64,000 nt of DNA from Gnetum montanum (GCA_015680685.1 MNCI01003051.1:322307-386306), one strand, 5' to 3'; positions 1-11,968 are shown, counted from the first letter of the stretch. Notes: generated by a model not told the origin, from the sequence alone. Translations and numbers: made by a program.

Positions 1-20
1 ATTGAACTTTTTTCAATAAC

Positions 21-52
21 CTTACTAACAATTAATCTTTGTGTGATTATAG
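21..52 (+). promoter_or_regulatory. Splice-acceptor-like signal before ORF3, copy A
   Basis: A TTACTAAC box lies about 25 nt upstream of a T-rich stretch ending GATTATAG, directly followed by ATGGCCCC. This has the layout of a plant branch point and 3' splice site. The same arrangement, TTACTAAC then GATTACAG then ATG, occurs in copy C at 37470-37499, so it is conserved between two diverged copies. That it is used for splicing of the retroelement RNA is inference. Confidence 0.5.
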
Positions 53-473
53 ATGGCCCCTAAAAGAAGACAACAAGGAGGACCTTCTCAAGGTGTAATC
101 GAATGACCAGGGGGAGGTAGAGGTCAAGGAACTCATGCAGAGTAGAAGGCACAATCATTCAACATCTATCATGGAACTCCTATTACTACATAATCTATCC
201 AAGCAAAAGGAGGAGAGGTTAGGGCCCAAGCCTATGAAGAGGAACGATAGCTATTTGCAGCATGGCATGTTAAGGCCAATCAAGTGTTCCTGTTTCTTTC
301 GTGTTCATGGAAAGTGCTGACTCCATCAAACATCAGCATGGATAGCTCATAATCCATGGATAGAAGAGAAGAAATATCAAGCGCTTCTTTAACAATATCA
401 ATCTCAGAAGCCTAGCACGCAGAACAAAAGAAAGGCACCCATGGAGGAGCCACCACTACCAAGAACCCCATGA
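53..473 (+). pseudogene. Deleted ORF3 of Athila-like element copy A
   Basis: This is the remnant of the third ORF of the retroelement family. Its first codons (MAPKRRQQGGPSQG) match the start of the copy C ORF at 37500. Its last codons (KAPMEEPPLPRTP, then TGA) match the copy C tail (KKPMEEPLPPRTT, then TGA at 40294). Between them about 2.4 kb present in copy C is missing, with the join near 230, so only the two ends of the protein remain. In-frame stops and frameshifts add to the decay. The 3' LTR follows at 648. Function is unknown; the protein family is described under copies C and D. Confidence 0.6.
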
Positions 474-647
474 GTTCTACAAGTTTTGTCTTTTGTGTCT
501 GTGTCCAAATTTTGTTTAATTCTCCACTGTGACATCAATAAATTCCTAGTCAGTCAATAATCCCATAACTATCTACTGTGTAATCAATTGAACTTGTTCC
601 TCACTTTCTTTGACTTGAGGATGAGTTGTTATTCAGTCGTGGGGGTA

Positions 648-1598
648 TGATGAATCATGGTCTATCAGGTCCTGTTATCAGACCCCTATTGTCTAATGGG
701 CCCCAATATCAGACCCTCGATATCAGGTACACAATATCAAGGCTACCAAGCGATATCAAACATCCAATATCAGGTCCTATCTCATTGCCTATAAATAAGA
801 GGCAGCGCACTTGGTTTTGGCATTAGTTCTTAGTCCCTTACCCAAACTCTTGCAATTTTTCCTTCTTAGAGTTAGAATTATTTCTCAATGCATGCCCACA
901 GTGTGATGATTGTAATTGTATGGCATCCTTTATTCGAGTGTGACGTACTTGGACACGTACATGACTGGAAAGTAAGATTGAGATTACTTCATCATTGCAG
1001 CATTCACTTAGTTNCGAAAGTAAGATTGAGATTACTTCATCATTGCAGCATTCACTTAGTTTAATCATTTAATTGTTATTGTTATTTATTGCTTCAATAG
1101 TTAATATCTCTTCATCCTAAACTCCTTAAATGTGGAATGAGTACGACTTAATCACGAGCAATTAAGTGTGACTACTTGGTAACCCAGTAGCGTACCTAGG
1201 ATCTACGCTTGGTAATCCCAATGGTAGTTGTGCACGAGGTCCAAGATGTGCACACATGATTAAGGAATGGATGCTCATTGCACTTAGGATAGCTTAGACT
1301 CTCTTCCCCTATCTCCTCTTAGTATAACTCTCTCTCTCCCTTTTCCCTCCTAGCTTAGCTAAAATTATTTTCCATTGCCTCTAGGAGTAGCATTAGTTTA
1401 GGAACACATCATACACCTCACTCTAGACTAAACCATATGTGACAAAGCAAATACTAGTCTAGGTGGGAAGACAGCGAACTACGATTAATGAGTAACTATC
1501 TAGATACCACAATTAGCTTGTCTACAGAGTTCGACCAGATCGTGCGTGAAACACTCATATTCATATGGTTGAGTGTAGGGGTACCTCGCCACTCATCA
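648..1598 (+). repeat. 3' LTR of Athila-like element, copy A
   Basis: The LTR starts TGATGAATCA just after a short G-run (GTGGGGGTA) that serves as the polypurine tract, and ends CTCATCA. A TATA box (TATAAATA, 790-797) lies downstream of a U3 rich in ATATC/GATATC words. The downstream block around GTGTGACGTACTTGGACACG and the 3' end around TACTAGTCTAGGTGGGAAGAC recur in the copy C, D and E LTRs. The length of 951 bp includes an artificial 47-bp duplication around the N at 1014. Its 5' partner lies outside the window. Confidence 0.75.
967..1061. repeat. 46-bp direct duplication flanking a single N
   Basis: The 46 bases before the N at 1014 (from GAAAGTAAGATTGAG to CACTTAGTT) are repeated right after it. 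The LTRs of copies C and E have this block once. This looks like two contig ends with an unrecognised overlap joined by a single N. Confidence 0.8.
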
Positions 1599-1639
1599 CA
1601 AGGCTTGACTACTACTCAAAAGGATGCTGTGTGAAAATG

Positions 1640-2795
1640 ATCAAAGAAATATGTCATCATAGGCAATAACACATTATGTCGACAGTCCTATGATGGAATA
1701 TTACTAAAATGCTTAGGTAAAACCAAACTTGGAATAGTCTTAGAGGAGGTTCATGAGGGTGCTTATGGAGGACATATAGGACCTAAAGTTATGGCTGCTA
1801 AGATTAGACAATTAGGCTACTACTAGCCCCATATGGAAAGTGACTACATGCAAAAGGTTAAGATATGTGACACATGCCAATGGAATTGTAACCTAATACA
1901 CGTATCATCGACTAGGTTGCACACTACTCAAATCACTTGGTTGTTTCAATGATGGGGTTTAGATATCATTGGACCTATAATGCCTAAGTCTTTGTCAGGA
2001 CATAGCTTCATCATCAATGTAACCAAATGCTTTATCAAGTGAGTTGAGGTTATTTCCCTATGAAAGAATACATCCGACCAATTTTTCAAGTTTATCCTAG
2101 ATAACATTATAGCCTATTTTGGCATACCCATGACCATATTTACAAACAATGGACTACAATTTAGTAACCATGAAATGAAAGATTTCTATTACAACATATT
2201 CATTAAGCATTCGTTTTCATCACCTTATTACCCTCAAGCTAATGGACAAGTAGAGGCTAGTAACAAAACCATCATTAGCTTACTTTAAGAGATGCTTAAC
2301 AATAGCAAGTGCAAATGGCATGAGCTGCTTGTTCATGCACTTTAGCCCTACAAAATGACCTATTACATGGTAACTGGTGTAACCCCTTATAACTTGTTCT
2401 ATGGTTCTAAAGTTATTTTACCTCTTGAATTGTAGGTGTTGTCACTCCCAATAGCCTTGACCAACTTCATCAATGATGAGCAGAACAAGGAATTGTGGAC
2501 AACAACTATAGACTTGGTGGAGAAGTAGCATATGCAAGCGATTACTCACATTGAACACTATAAAGAGAGGTAAATACAACAACACCATCGTAACTTGACA
2601 AAGCATAAGATCAAGAAGGGTGACCTAGTCCTCAAAGCTATCCACAAACATGCACATAAATTCTTAGGCAACTGGGAAGGGCCCTTCCTTGTCACTAAAG
2701 CCTACGGTAATGAAGCATTCAGGATAGCCGACATGGATGGAAATGAGTTGGCCAATTCGATTAATCATTCCTATTTAAGGCCATATTACATGTAG
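1640..2795 (+). pseudogene. Tat-type Ty3 retrotransposon integrase remnant
   Basis: Conceptual translation gives a full but broken Ty3 integrase. The HHCC zinc finger comes first (HEGAYGGH, then CDTCQ). The catalytic core shows the D,D,E environment in order: GLDIIGP, then a TNNG segment where the second Asp is expected, then HSFSSPYYPQANGQVEASNK with the Glu. An intact 66-residue C-terminal stretch at 2595-2795 carries KKGDLVLKAIHKHAHKFLGN, WEGPF and LRPYYM, a pattern typical of Tat/Ogre integrases. Several in-frame stops, mostly TAG for Trp or Gln codons, interrupt it. No RT or RNase H precedes it, because copy A's LTR abuts 20-40 bp upstream. Copy A has probably inserted into, or recombined with, this pol gene. 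Confidence 0.8.
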
Positions 2796-4008
2796 CCAAT
2801 GATCATCAACAAGTGACCCTACTTCACTATAGCTCATCAAGGCCTAAAACTAGTGACATGGCCTACTGAGGTCTTAAACTAGCACCACGGTCTGCTATGA
2901 CTTTAAACTGATACCATGGCCCATCACGACCCTAAACTAGCAACATTGGTGACCTAGGTAGCTTGGTTTTATGTGGCCTATACATACTATAATGTTATAA
3001 CATGTTCTATTTACTTGGTTTTCTTATCCTCTTGGAGTTGTGTTGGTTGAAGCTCGAGGCCATTGCAAGGGTGCAAGTCAGCATGGTAGCAAGTCCACTT
3101 GAGGGTAACATAGTTCATTTAGTGGAAAATCACTAAGTCCATCGAATGTAATGCATCTCGTTTAATGGAAAAACCATCAAGTTTGTTGGGTGTAACACAA
3201 CTCACTCAATAGGAAAACCATGTCAAATTGACTCTAATAATGAAACCCAATGAAGGTTTATTAAAAAAAGAGGAGGGAGAAGCAAATTTCCAAGAAGCTA
3301 AATGGCCAATGAAGCCTTAAAGTCAAATGGCCAAAGTAACCTTGGAGTGAAGTGATTAGGTCCTCAAATGCGTTTGCTAAGTGACCAAGACTTCAAAACA
3401 TGTCAATACCATGTTGTAGCCTTGATGTCAACACTTGGAACACATTGTTAGCCTTCATGAACATCTTGTTGCAACCTTAACATTATCATCTCATCATCAC
3501 AACCTTATCCCATCATCACAAGCACTCTTTAGCATGGTTCAACACGACTGGATTAAACATAGAGAGGGAACGTCGATGGTGGACTTGTAGTGGTGTTTTG
3601 TATTCTTTGTTAGTTCCTCTTGAGTCAATCCTTCAAACACCAACAAAGAGACACCATTGAAACACCATAAAAATTTGCATGTTATAACCAATTTTCATCA
3701 TGTAGCCTTCACCCCATGAAACTTGAGGGAAAACTTCATTGTAAATGTGAAGATTGTAATCCATAGAAGGCAATTTCACATAATTCATACTTTTGGGATT
3801 GAAAAATGCCTCATAAGTGGTCAAAGTCTCATTCCCCCAGTGAAAAAAGTGACCTAGTGTCTATATTTAGGCTTAGAAGGGTGGGGTGTCAAAATGGCAA
3901 CTTGATGGATTTTATAAACTTTTCTATGCTAGAAACACCTTTAAGAGGTAAATCTCACCTACCCCCAGCACGGAAGGGTGGGGGCTTCCTCCTCAGCATG
4001 GAAATTTC

Positions 4009-4089
<81 letters not shown>

Positions 4090-5509
4090 ACCNTGGAGGC
4101 TCTACCCTCAGTGTGGAAACTACATACCGACAGTGTGGAAGCAACATGAGCAAGATTTCTATACTCCATTGGCTTCAAGGTTGACCAACCACTTTGACAA
4201 GGATGGTAGAAGGCTTAGTGTGGAAGATCTATCTCCAACGTAGAAGGTATTGTCACATTACTATTTATAGTAAATGGAATGGCCATGGGGGATGACACTT
4301 ACTATACATAGTAACCCCACAAATTGGGGCACACATCTTAGCAGTACGAGGCAAAAATTTGCAGCTAATCTGTAGAAAAAATCATGGTCTAAAACCTATA
4401 AAACCAAAACCCCAACACCCCTTTTAGATTCCACATTTTGGCATTTTCAAGCACATAGCAATTTTGGCCTTAAAGAGCTCTTACAACCTTGCGAAAACGT
4501 AGCCTCTTGGAGCCTCCTAGCATGGAACCCTTGCAACCTTTGTTGCCCCCTTGAGACTTGTGGATTTTTCATGCCAACAATGCATTTTTGAGATCCCCAA
4601 CCCCCAACATGGAGCAATCTAGTGGCCAAAATTTCCACTTTTCTGATCCTCCAATGGTGACCCAAGTTGCAGATTTGAAGTTGTAGTAGAGGAGGTTTGA
4701 AAGCATTAGGAGTGGCTGAGCATCTGGATCATGGAGCAAACCACATTGACTTCAACAGGCTTTGAACTCCTACTCCAACGAACCCCCTTTGCTCTCTTAC
4801 AGGCATTTCTTATACACATTTTTAGAACTCACGCTTTATTTTTTTAATAAAGTTTTAAAGTTCCATTTTACATTTGCTTTCTGTTTCCAAATTTGTAATT
4901 TTTTGTACTTTATTTTCTTAACCCCCCATTTTGCATGTGATAAGTCCCTAGGTAATCTACTAGACCATCCAAGACACCTAAAATCCCATTTTCAGAGGCC
5001 CTAGGGATTCAAGGTTAAGGTTGCTACACTGGATCTTTTGGTTTTCTAGTGATTAAATTTTCCGATTGCAACAGCGATGGAGACTTGGCCATTTTTTCAC
5101 ATTTGCCATTCAACACCAACAGAGTTTTTGCTGTTCTCAGAGCCCAAAGCCTTCATAAGCCAATAACTTGCAAAATACTTATCCAATTCACTCCATTCTT
5201 CAATCCTGCAGCTACAAGAGATGAGCTTTATGTCATGGGGGCCATAAACTATAGGTTTTCAACAACAAAAATTTCAAAATTTATCTAACTCATACAAGGT
5301 TTAACTAGTAAAATACTATTAAAAATTACTAATTCATGCAAGTTAAGCCTCACAATAAACTCTGGCAACTATCAAACTAAAATAATATTAAAATAATTAA
5401 TTCACCATAATCACAGCTTAACCTAAGTATAATTGATCAAAGGAGACAAGGTGTTAAGTGTTCTAAGTTACACATCAAATGCTAATCCTTGGCCATGTTG
5501 TGATTACAA
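2796..5509 (+). repeat. Probable 3' end and LTR of the Tat-type element; otherwise non-coding
   Basis: A purine tract (AAAAAAAGAGGAGGGAGA, about 3263-3281) lies 470 bp past the integrase stop, where a polypurine tract is expected. A TATA-like CCTATAAAACC occurs near 4397. Between 3965 and 4245 a motif close to CAGTGTGGAAG recurs several times and surrounds the poly-C run. I could not find a second copy of this LTR or its exact ends in the window. No coding region is convincing; short ORFs here match nothing I recognise. Confidence 0.35.
4010..4089. repeat. 80-nt poly-C homopolymer next to an N
   Basis: Eighty consecutive C residues are followed by ACC and a single N at 4093. It creates spurious poly-Pro and poly-Gly reading frames. 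A run this pure and long beside an N suggests a sequencing or gap-filling artefact, or a badly resolved C-rich tract. Confidence 0.9.
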
Positions 5510-7764
5510 ATGGCACCAATACCTAAGAGACCATAGGAAGGAGGTCCATCCCAACAAAGGGATAAGCGAACTAGAGGAGGAAGGGACCAACAACAACCCC
5601 AAGAGAAAGCAATAGAGACACATGCAACAGGACCTCTTTGGGAGGAGCCTAAAGTGGAATCTATCTAAGAGATTCCCATAGCTGAGACTACGCAATCACA
5701 ACGAGACAAGGTACCTAGCCCCAAACCAAACTTGGAAGTCACTTTGACTTATTCTTGCTTGAGGAAAATCAACACTAAGGAGGTTAAAAGTTCGATTCTT
5801 CAAGAACTTAACTTTGGACCTTTCTTAGACTTGGCACTAGAAGAGGTCAGAACACAATTGCAAACATCTCTCATGTGGTCTATCTTCACTTCCAGTGGGG
5901 AATGGTACATGGGGAAAACATACCTCTTTTGGAACAGCAGGTAGGCTGATGCCATGATGAAAATAAAGAACATCAATGTGTGGTGGTGACCCATCAGTCT
6001 ATCGATCAACTATGAGTCATTTGAATGAGGTAATCAGAACCATTAATTGGCTAGAGGAGGTTGTGTCATTTTTTTCTGTCCAAAGGATGTATGTGCCCAC
6101 AAGGTCAAATCCTAGTGCCCGAGAAGTGACAGTGTCCCTCTCAAGACAACAACAATTCCTAAAAATTTCTAGGAATGTCACTACTTTCTTGGTGCACTTG
6201 GAGAAGGGTAAGGGAGCAATTGTCTTAGTGATGCAACACCAAGGGTAGGAGACAACAACAAAGGTGGTGGCTAACTGTGTGGTAGAAGCTTTGAATGCTC
6301 ATGTGGCCTTTCTGCTAGATATCGCTGCACTCAGGGATGTGTAGATGTTTGTAGGAGCAACTAGTGGAAGGTTTAGCATAGCCCAAAACGAGTAGGTGTT
6401 GGACCAACTAGTCAAAACTGGGGCAATTGCTTCTAGAGGTCTTTGACCTCCTAGATAACATCATTACCACCTAGTTGACACTATTGGAAGACAGGCGCAA
6501 GCTTATCATTGTCAACGCCTAACTTGAGGTAGCTATATCTAATAATTAATGATTGGTTGCTGAGGTTGCAGAGTTGAAAGCTTGACTAGCTAATCTTGCC
6601 ATTTTCAGCTAGACCATAACAAGAGATGAAGCTTTCCTATAGCTTCAAAACAAATTGAGAGAGGCTGATAATGCAAAGAAGACAATAGTCTTTAACACAT
6701 CCCTCTTAGAGGCCACTGCCTACAACATCAAGAGGGACTTGTCAAAATTCCGCAAGGAGAATGTGATTTTGACCAAAGAAAAGTATCACCTGCGGGATGT
6801 CAAAACCCAAAAGGACCAAATGGTAGAATCTGTGTGACAGTAGCAAGAGGAGCTTGCCAAGGTAACCATGGATTTGAGGAGGTTGACTATTGAGAATCAT
6901 AATCTCTCGATGGAGGAGGTTTATGTTCTTCACCAAAAAATAATAATTGAGATAGTTGCCTAGAAAAACAAGGCCCTAAAATTTGAATGGATGAAAAATC
7001 ATTATAGGGACTAGGTTGGACTCCTCAAGGAGATGAATGAAAAAGAAACTCAATTGGCAAAGGCAAAAGTGAATGAGGCCCTCCAGTAACTCCAACAAAG
7101 AGGTGACATGTGGCAACCCATCTTTAATGGACTCAACACGTATAACAAAGCTGAAATTTGCCTCAAGGAGTTGCAGATCAAGGAGATGATGGAGTACATG
7201 GAGCTAGCCAACCTATAATATGCAAACTTGATAGTGCTAATTGTCGAAAGGCCAAGGTTAGAACTCGAGAAGCAAGTGGACAACTCTTACCTCTTGTATG
7301 AGGCAAAGTTCAAGCACCATAAAGAAACGAAACAAAAGTTACAAATAGTTGATGCCAAGCTTAAAGTTCTCCGCACGTGCTTCACAAATCAACAATCGGT
7401 TATAGTGAACATGGCCAAGAGAATGAATAACTAGCAAGAGCTACAAAACATTATTAGAGTATTTGACATCAAACATAAACAATTTGCTACCTAGTTTATG
7501 AACGTTAAGGAGCTATTCTTAGTCATGCCTTGTCTATGAGATGTCCTCGTACTAGCTCACATCGACGATGCTGCGTGTACTGTGTATGATCCCTAGACTA
7601 AGGAGGAGAAGATGAAAGCGTTGCTAGATGCTTTTCATCTTTCACCAGAAGTCACAGTTGCAACAGGATAGCTGCAACCACCTCAGTCTCAATCACCACA
7701 TGCACTAGAGATAGGGGAAGGTCTTTTAGCACCTTAGGAGCCTCCACCTCTTGGGATCATTTGA
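5510..7764 (+). pseudogene. ORF3 (coiled-coil protein) of Athila-like element copy B
   Basis: The ORF starts at ATGGCACCAATACC after a GATTACAAATG in which the acceptor AG of copies A and C has become AA. It ends with EPPPLGII and TGA, matching the tail of copy D. Shared blocks with other copies include GEWYMGKTYLFW (copy C: GEWYLGETYQFW), GGDPSVY then SFFSVQRM (copy D: SGSDPSMY then IFSIQRM), ENHNLSMEEV and EYMELANLQYANL. The C-terminal two thirds are rich in Lys, Glu, Leu and Gln with heptad-like spacing, predicting a long coiled coil. Relative to copies C and D the globular core is deleted near 5940-5975. Many stops make it non-functional. Function is unknown. Confidence 0.65.
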
Positions 7765-8006
7765 TCTTATTCTTGTCTTTGGTAGTCTAAGGAGTTCTAG
7801 TTGTCAGTTTTTGTAAAGGTGTTCAATTTTGTTTTTATGAACACACCCTTTTTGTAAATATTGTCAATCCATGTACTTGGGCACTTAGCGTCAGTTTTTT
7901 TGAGTCAATTAGTTAGTTGATGGTTTCGTACCTTCCAAAATTTTCTAAGAAGCTCAATCCTCCTTTTGTTCACTCAAGGATGAGTTTTTAATCAATTGTG
8001 TGGGTA

Positions 8007-8815
8007 TGATAAATCATCTTCGATGGGCTACATCAATGCATCTCTGTCGACACATGATCTAATGCATTGACATGGTGTCTAAGTCTGCCTATATAAATGC
8101 ATGCATCCACCATGTTTCGGGGATTGGTTATTCGATAGCTTAGGGAAGTTCTTGTAGTTTGTTTCCATAGTAAGAATATTTTCTAACTACCCATAGTAAG
8201 AGTTAAGAAGTGTATAGATCCTTATTTGAGCACTGATGTACTTGGACACTTCGCTGTGACAACAATAAAGGTGAACTTCTTGAAATATCTTACAAAATTT
8301 GGAAATAGCTTAATGTTTACTTTAATGCACTTTATTATTCATGCAATTTATTTCTTTGTCTTTAGTTAATTAAATAAAGATTAATTAATACACATAAGTA
8401 TGACCACCTCGAACATAGCGTTAACACTTGGTAATCCTAGTAGTGCTGGCACTTGCTAATCCAACAACGTTATAACATGTTCAGGATATGTACAGCAAGT
8501 GGGATCAGATTCTTGTGTTAGGGAATAGCTTAAGGCATTGGTTAGTTTACTAGATTAATTAATACTTAATTACCTTGTTTTACACTTAGGTTGAAATAGA
8601 TAAAAATATAAAATATACAAATCATGTGCCTTGGTTACACTTAACTATACGCTTGTACTTGCACAAGTGGAACTAAGAAGACAACGATCGTATCCTTAGG
8701 TTCACCACCTAGATATTGTGCATATAGAAGACTAAAGTCTATGGAATTTGTCCAAATCGTTAGTGAATGCTTGTAATTCATATGGTTGGACATAAGGGGT
8801 ACTTGTTGCTCATCA
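8007..8815 (+). repeat. 3' LTR of Athila-like element, copy B
   Basis: It begins TGATAAATCATC after GTGTGGGTA and ends GCTCATCA, with a TATA box (TATAAAT) near 8092. Its body shares the GATGTACTTGGACACTT and AACTAAGAAGACAACGAT blocks with the other LTRs. Its U3 has ATCGATGGG- and ATGCATTGACA-type words instead of GATATC repeats, and in this it matches copy D. B and D therefore form one LTR subfamily; A, C and E form another. Confidence 0.7.
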
Positions 8816-8879
8816 TCTATGATATAATTAATTTATAGGGGATGCATTTTTTTCAATTTCAAACACATTGTTTGGTTAT

Positions 8880-11450
8880 GAGCTTATATTTTATTTTATT
8901 TTCCAACTTTCACCTACTCAAAACTTTGTTATGCCCAAACAAATTATCAGTGTTCTGAAATCAAGGTTGCTGTGTTTAGCCTGGCCAATGATAAAGCCCC
9001 TGGTTTTGATGGCATCCCCATTGAGTTTTTTAAGAATCATTGGGATATTGTGGGTTCAGACCTCTCTTATGTTTTTGCAGAAACCATAAATCAACAGTCT
9101 CTCGGTCCTGAGTTAAATAGAGGTGTCATCCGTCTTATTCCTAAAACAGGTGATCCTTCATTGATTGGTAACTGGCGTCCTATCACTCTCCTTAACTCTG
9201 TTTACAAGATTTTGGCTAAATGTCTTGCTAATAGACTGAAGCTAATTATCCCTCAGATCATTACCCCAATGCAAACAGGCTTTGTTAAGGGTAGGTATAT
9301 TCTTGATAATGTTGTTGCGGCTTGGGAAGGTATGCAATGGGCCGAGGACTCCAATCAAAACATTGCTTTTCTTAAGCTTGATTATGCTAAAGCGTATGAC
9401 AAAATTGAGTGGAAATTTGTTATTGCTTGCCTTCATAAATATGGTTTTCACATTAATTTTATTAAAATGGTGGAGACTCTTTTTGTCGACGCCAATGCCC
9501 TTATGGCTACTAGCGCTGGCTTAACTAATTGCTTCAAGCTTAAGCGCTCTGTTAGGCAAGGTTGTCCTCTTGCTCCTTACCTCTTCATTCTTGCTGCAGA
9601 CTTTTTGTGTCATGTTATTCATAAGGATAAGGAACAAAATTTGCTTCAAGGTATTTTCATTGATCATAATGTTCCTTCCTTATTGAATATGCATTTTGCT
9701 GATGACTCATTCTTTATGATAAAAAATGATGCTCTTATTGCTGATCATCTTTTTTATCACTTTGATCAATATTGTAGACTCTCTGGCTCTCAGATTAATT
9801 GGTTCAAATCTTCTATCTTTTGCAACAAAGAGGTTCAGGCCTAGGCGTTGTCTAAGTCTTGGCAATTTTTAGAAAAGGATCAAGTTTTTAAGCTTCTTGG
9901 CATTCCCTTTTCTTTTGGCGGATCATCCAAAACATTATGGGATGTCACTGTGAAGAAACTTGAACAAAAGCTTATTAAGTGGAAGGAAAAGAAGCTATCT
10001 ATGGCTAGTAAATTTATTGTCTGCAAACATATTCTCCAAGCTACCCATGTGTATTTCTCTTCTTGTTGGGCTCCTAGCATCTCTGCTTATCGTTGCATTA
10101 ATCAACTAGTCAAACACTTTCTTTGGAACAGTAGCCATACTAAGAAAGGATTTTGTCGGGTTGCTTGGAACGTTTGTACTTCTCATAAAGAGGACGACGA
10201 TTTGGGCCTCATTAATTGCTACAAACAGGGCATTGTGTTATGTGCCAAATGGATGGCCAAATGCTTATCTGGCTCTGAACCTTGGAAGCTTCTTTTCCTT
10301 AAACGCATACAGCTTGGGAAGCCCAAAGGTAGTAATTATTGGAATAATACTCATTTCCTTAACTGGATTCTTTTTCCCACTGGTATTACCATTTCTGGTT
10401 CTGTTGTCATCAAACACATTTGGAAGGCATGGTGTTATATCAGTCAGTTTTGGAACTTTAACACTATCACTATTTCTTCCTCTACACTTGATAAGCTTTC
10501 TCCTTGGTGGATTCCCATTCACAATGAACCTTGGGCCATTAAGCGTCCTCGTCTATGTAGCACTTGGGATAAGCTTGGCATCTCCTCCCTCTCCTCTCTT
10601 CGCATTCATAATCGTTGGATTACTTGGACTGAATGTCACCTTATTTACGGTATTAATGCTGCTCAAAAGTCTACCTTTTGTACGATTTTGGATAGCTTGA
10701 ACAAAAGTGTTGTTATTCAAGACTCCCTTGGTGGTTTTTTAGATCTTTCTTGGATTTCTGGTCATCAAGTTTTTCCCTATCATTCTAAGATTGTTTACTC
10801 TCTTATTAATTCCACTACTAATATTTGGCCTAGATTCAACCATCTTTGGCAAGTTAATCTTAATGTGCAGGTTTGGAAGCAACGTATTCAGACTATTTGG
10901 ACTACTCCTACTTCTTCAAAGATTCAACATTTTCTGTGGTATCTGATTCACCAAGGTCTTCCTGTGGGTGTTCGGCGCTCTCATCTGGGGGTTCCTGACC
11001 CGCGATGTCCTATTTGTCACAGGGAAGATGCTTTTACTCATTGTTTTTTTTCTTGTCCCCTTGCTCATAGCTCTTGGATTTGGTGTGGCAGGTTTCTACA
11101 GGGTTTTCGACCAAGCTTGGATGAGGTTCTTTTTAGTGACACTCCGCATCTTCAAGGCTCTTTGATTTATATCTGGTGTCGCCTTCGTCCCCTTATTCTC
11201 CATGCTATCTGAAAATTTCGTTGTAATGTGGTTTTTCAACGTGATTCTCCTACTAATATTCTCTCCTTGTCTATTCAAGGAGACATTGTTCAACAGCTAA
11301 TGCTACAGTTGAGCTCTTGAACTTTTTCTCTCCTGTTTTTCCTAATTTCTTGTAGTTTCTCCTCTTTTGAGGTGAGTATTTCCTAATTTCTTGTACTATT
11401 TTCTTTTTTCTCTATTAATTAAATTTATTTTTTGGGGTCCGACACCCCAT
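8880..11450 (+). mobile_element. 5'-truncated L1-type LINE
   Basis: A plant L1 element fragment lacks ORF1 and the endonuclease and begins in the N-terminal part of the RT domain. It ends in a T-rich 3' UTR that finishes near TTTTTTGGGGTCCGACACCCC. I see no clear poly-A tail or TSD. It lies between copy B's LTR and the TIC22 promoter region, in the same orientation as the gene. Confidence 0.75.
8954..11212 (+). pseudogene. LINE reverse transcriptase (ORF2 C-terminal part), one internal stop
   Basis: One reading frame runs from SEIKVAVFSL through DKAPGFDGIPIEFF, the RT fingers (NWRPITLLNSVYKILAKCLA), GFVKGRYI, FLKLDYAKAYDKIEW, RQGCPLAPYLFILAADF and the catalytic FADD box (MHFADDSFF). It continues through the YLG-type linker (LLGIPFSFGG) to a zf-RVT finger near the C-terminus (CPICHREDAFTHCFFSCPLA). 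A single in-frame TAG at 9842-9844 splits it into 290 codons upstream and about 456 downstream; there are no frameshifts. The stop at 11210-11212 is followed by more frame (IQGDIVQQLML) to about 11320, so it too may be secondary. Compared with the other LINEs here this copy is well preserved and probably inserted recently. Confidence 0.85.
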
Positions 11451-11869
11451 AATGAATAGAATTTTTGGCATATTTGTATACTTCCGAGGCTCATTTACCA
11501 TCCCTGTCCCAAGTAGAATGCTTTGAAATTGACTGAATGTTCTGTTGTTTTCTGCAACGTGATATGGTGCCCTCATAATTTGATGATTCTTAACAGGCTG
11601 CATTCGTATTTGCCCCATAATTAATTCCAGATTTCATTAAGATTTCGAAAATTATGGATCAAGTTTAATAAAATAACTACATCACACATGCTTCCTATGA
11701 TTTTAAAACGCGTTACAGATTGTATAGCTTCTCCTCGTACTTTGAAAATAACTACTATAAAATCTTTTATTTTCCTTGCAGAGAGAGAGAAATTTATCTT
11801 TCTTTAAGAAAACCCACTAATCGTTGTCCCCCTATTTTAGATGTTCTATCGACGGTGAAAGGGCAAAAA

Positions 11870-11968
11870 ATGTCAGTAAAGCTTCTTTCAGGGCAAATAA
11901 TTGCTGTTCCATCTGTGGGAACTATGCTCTCAAGCATTTCTCGAGCTTTGCATTGCTGCTCTTCGTGA
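11870..11968 (+). CDS. Upstream ORF in the TIC22 5' leader (putative)
   Basis: A 32-codon ORF starts at ATGTCAGTAAAG and ends 35 nt before the TIC22 start codon. A shorter ATG (at 11841) with an immediate stop lies upstream. Whether they are in the transcript depends on the unknown transcription start. If included, they could lower translation of the main ORF. There is no sign that the peptide itself is conserved. Confidence 0.25.
   Translation: MSVKLLSGQIIAVPSVGTMLSSISRALHCCSS

Noticed and set aside
3806-4243. ORFs with poly-Pro or poly-Gly runs on both strands
   Set aside because: They exist only because of the 80-nt C homopolymer and continue across an N; no real protein features.
9242-10700. 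Other-frame ORFs overlapping the LINE RT (up to 179 codons)
   Set aside because: They are shadows of the ORF2 frame, which carries the RT motifs.
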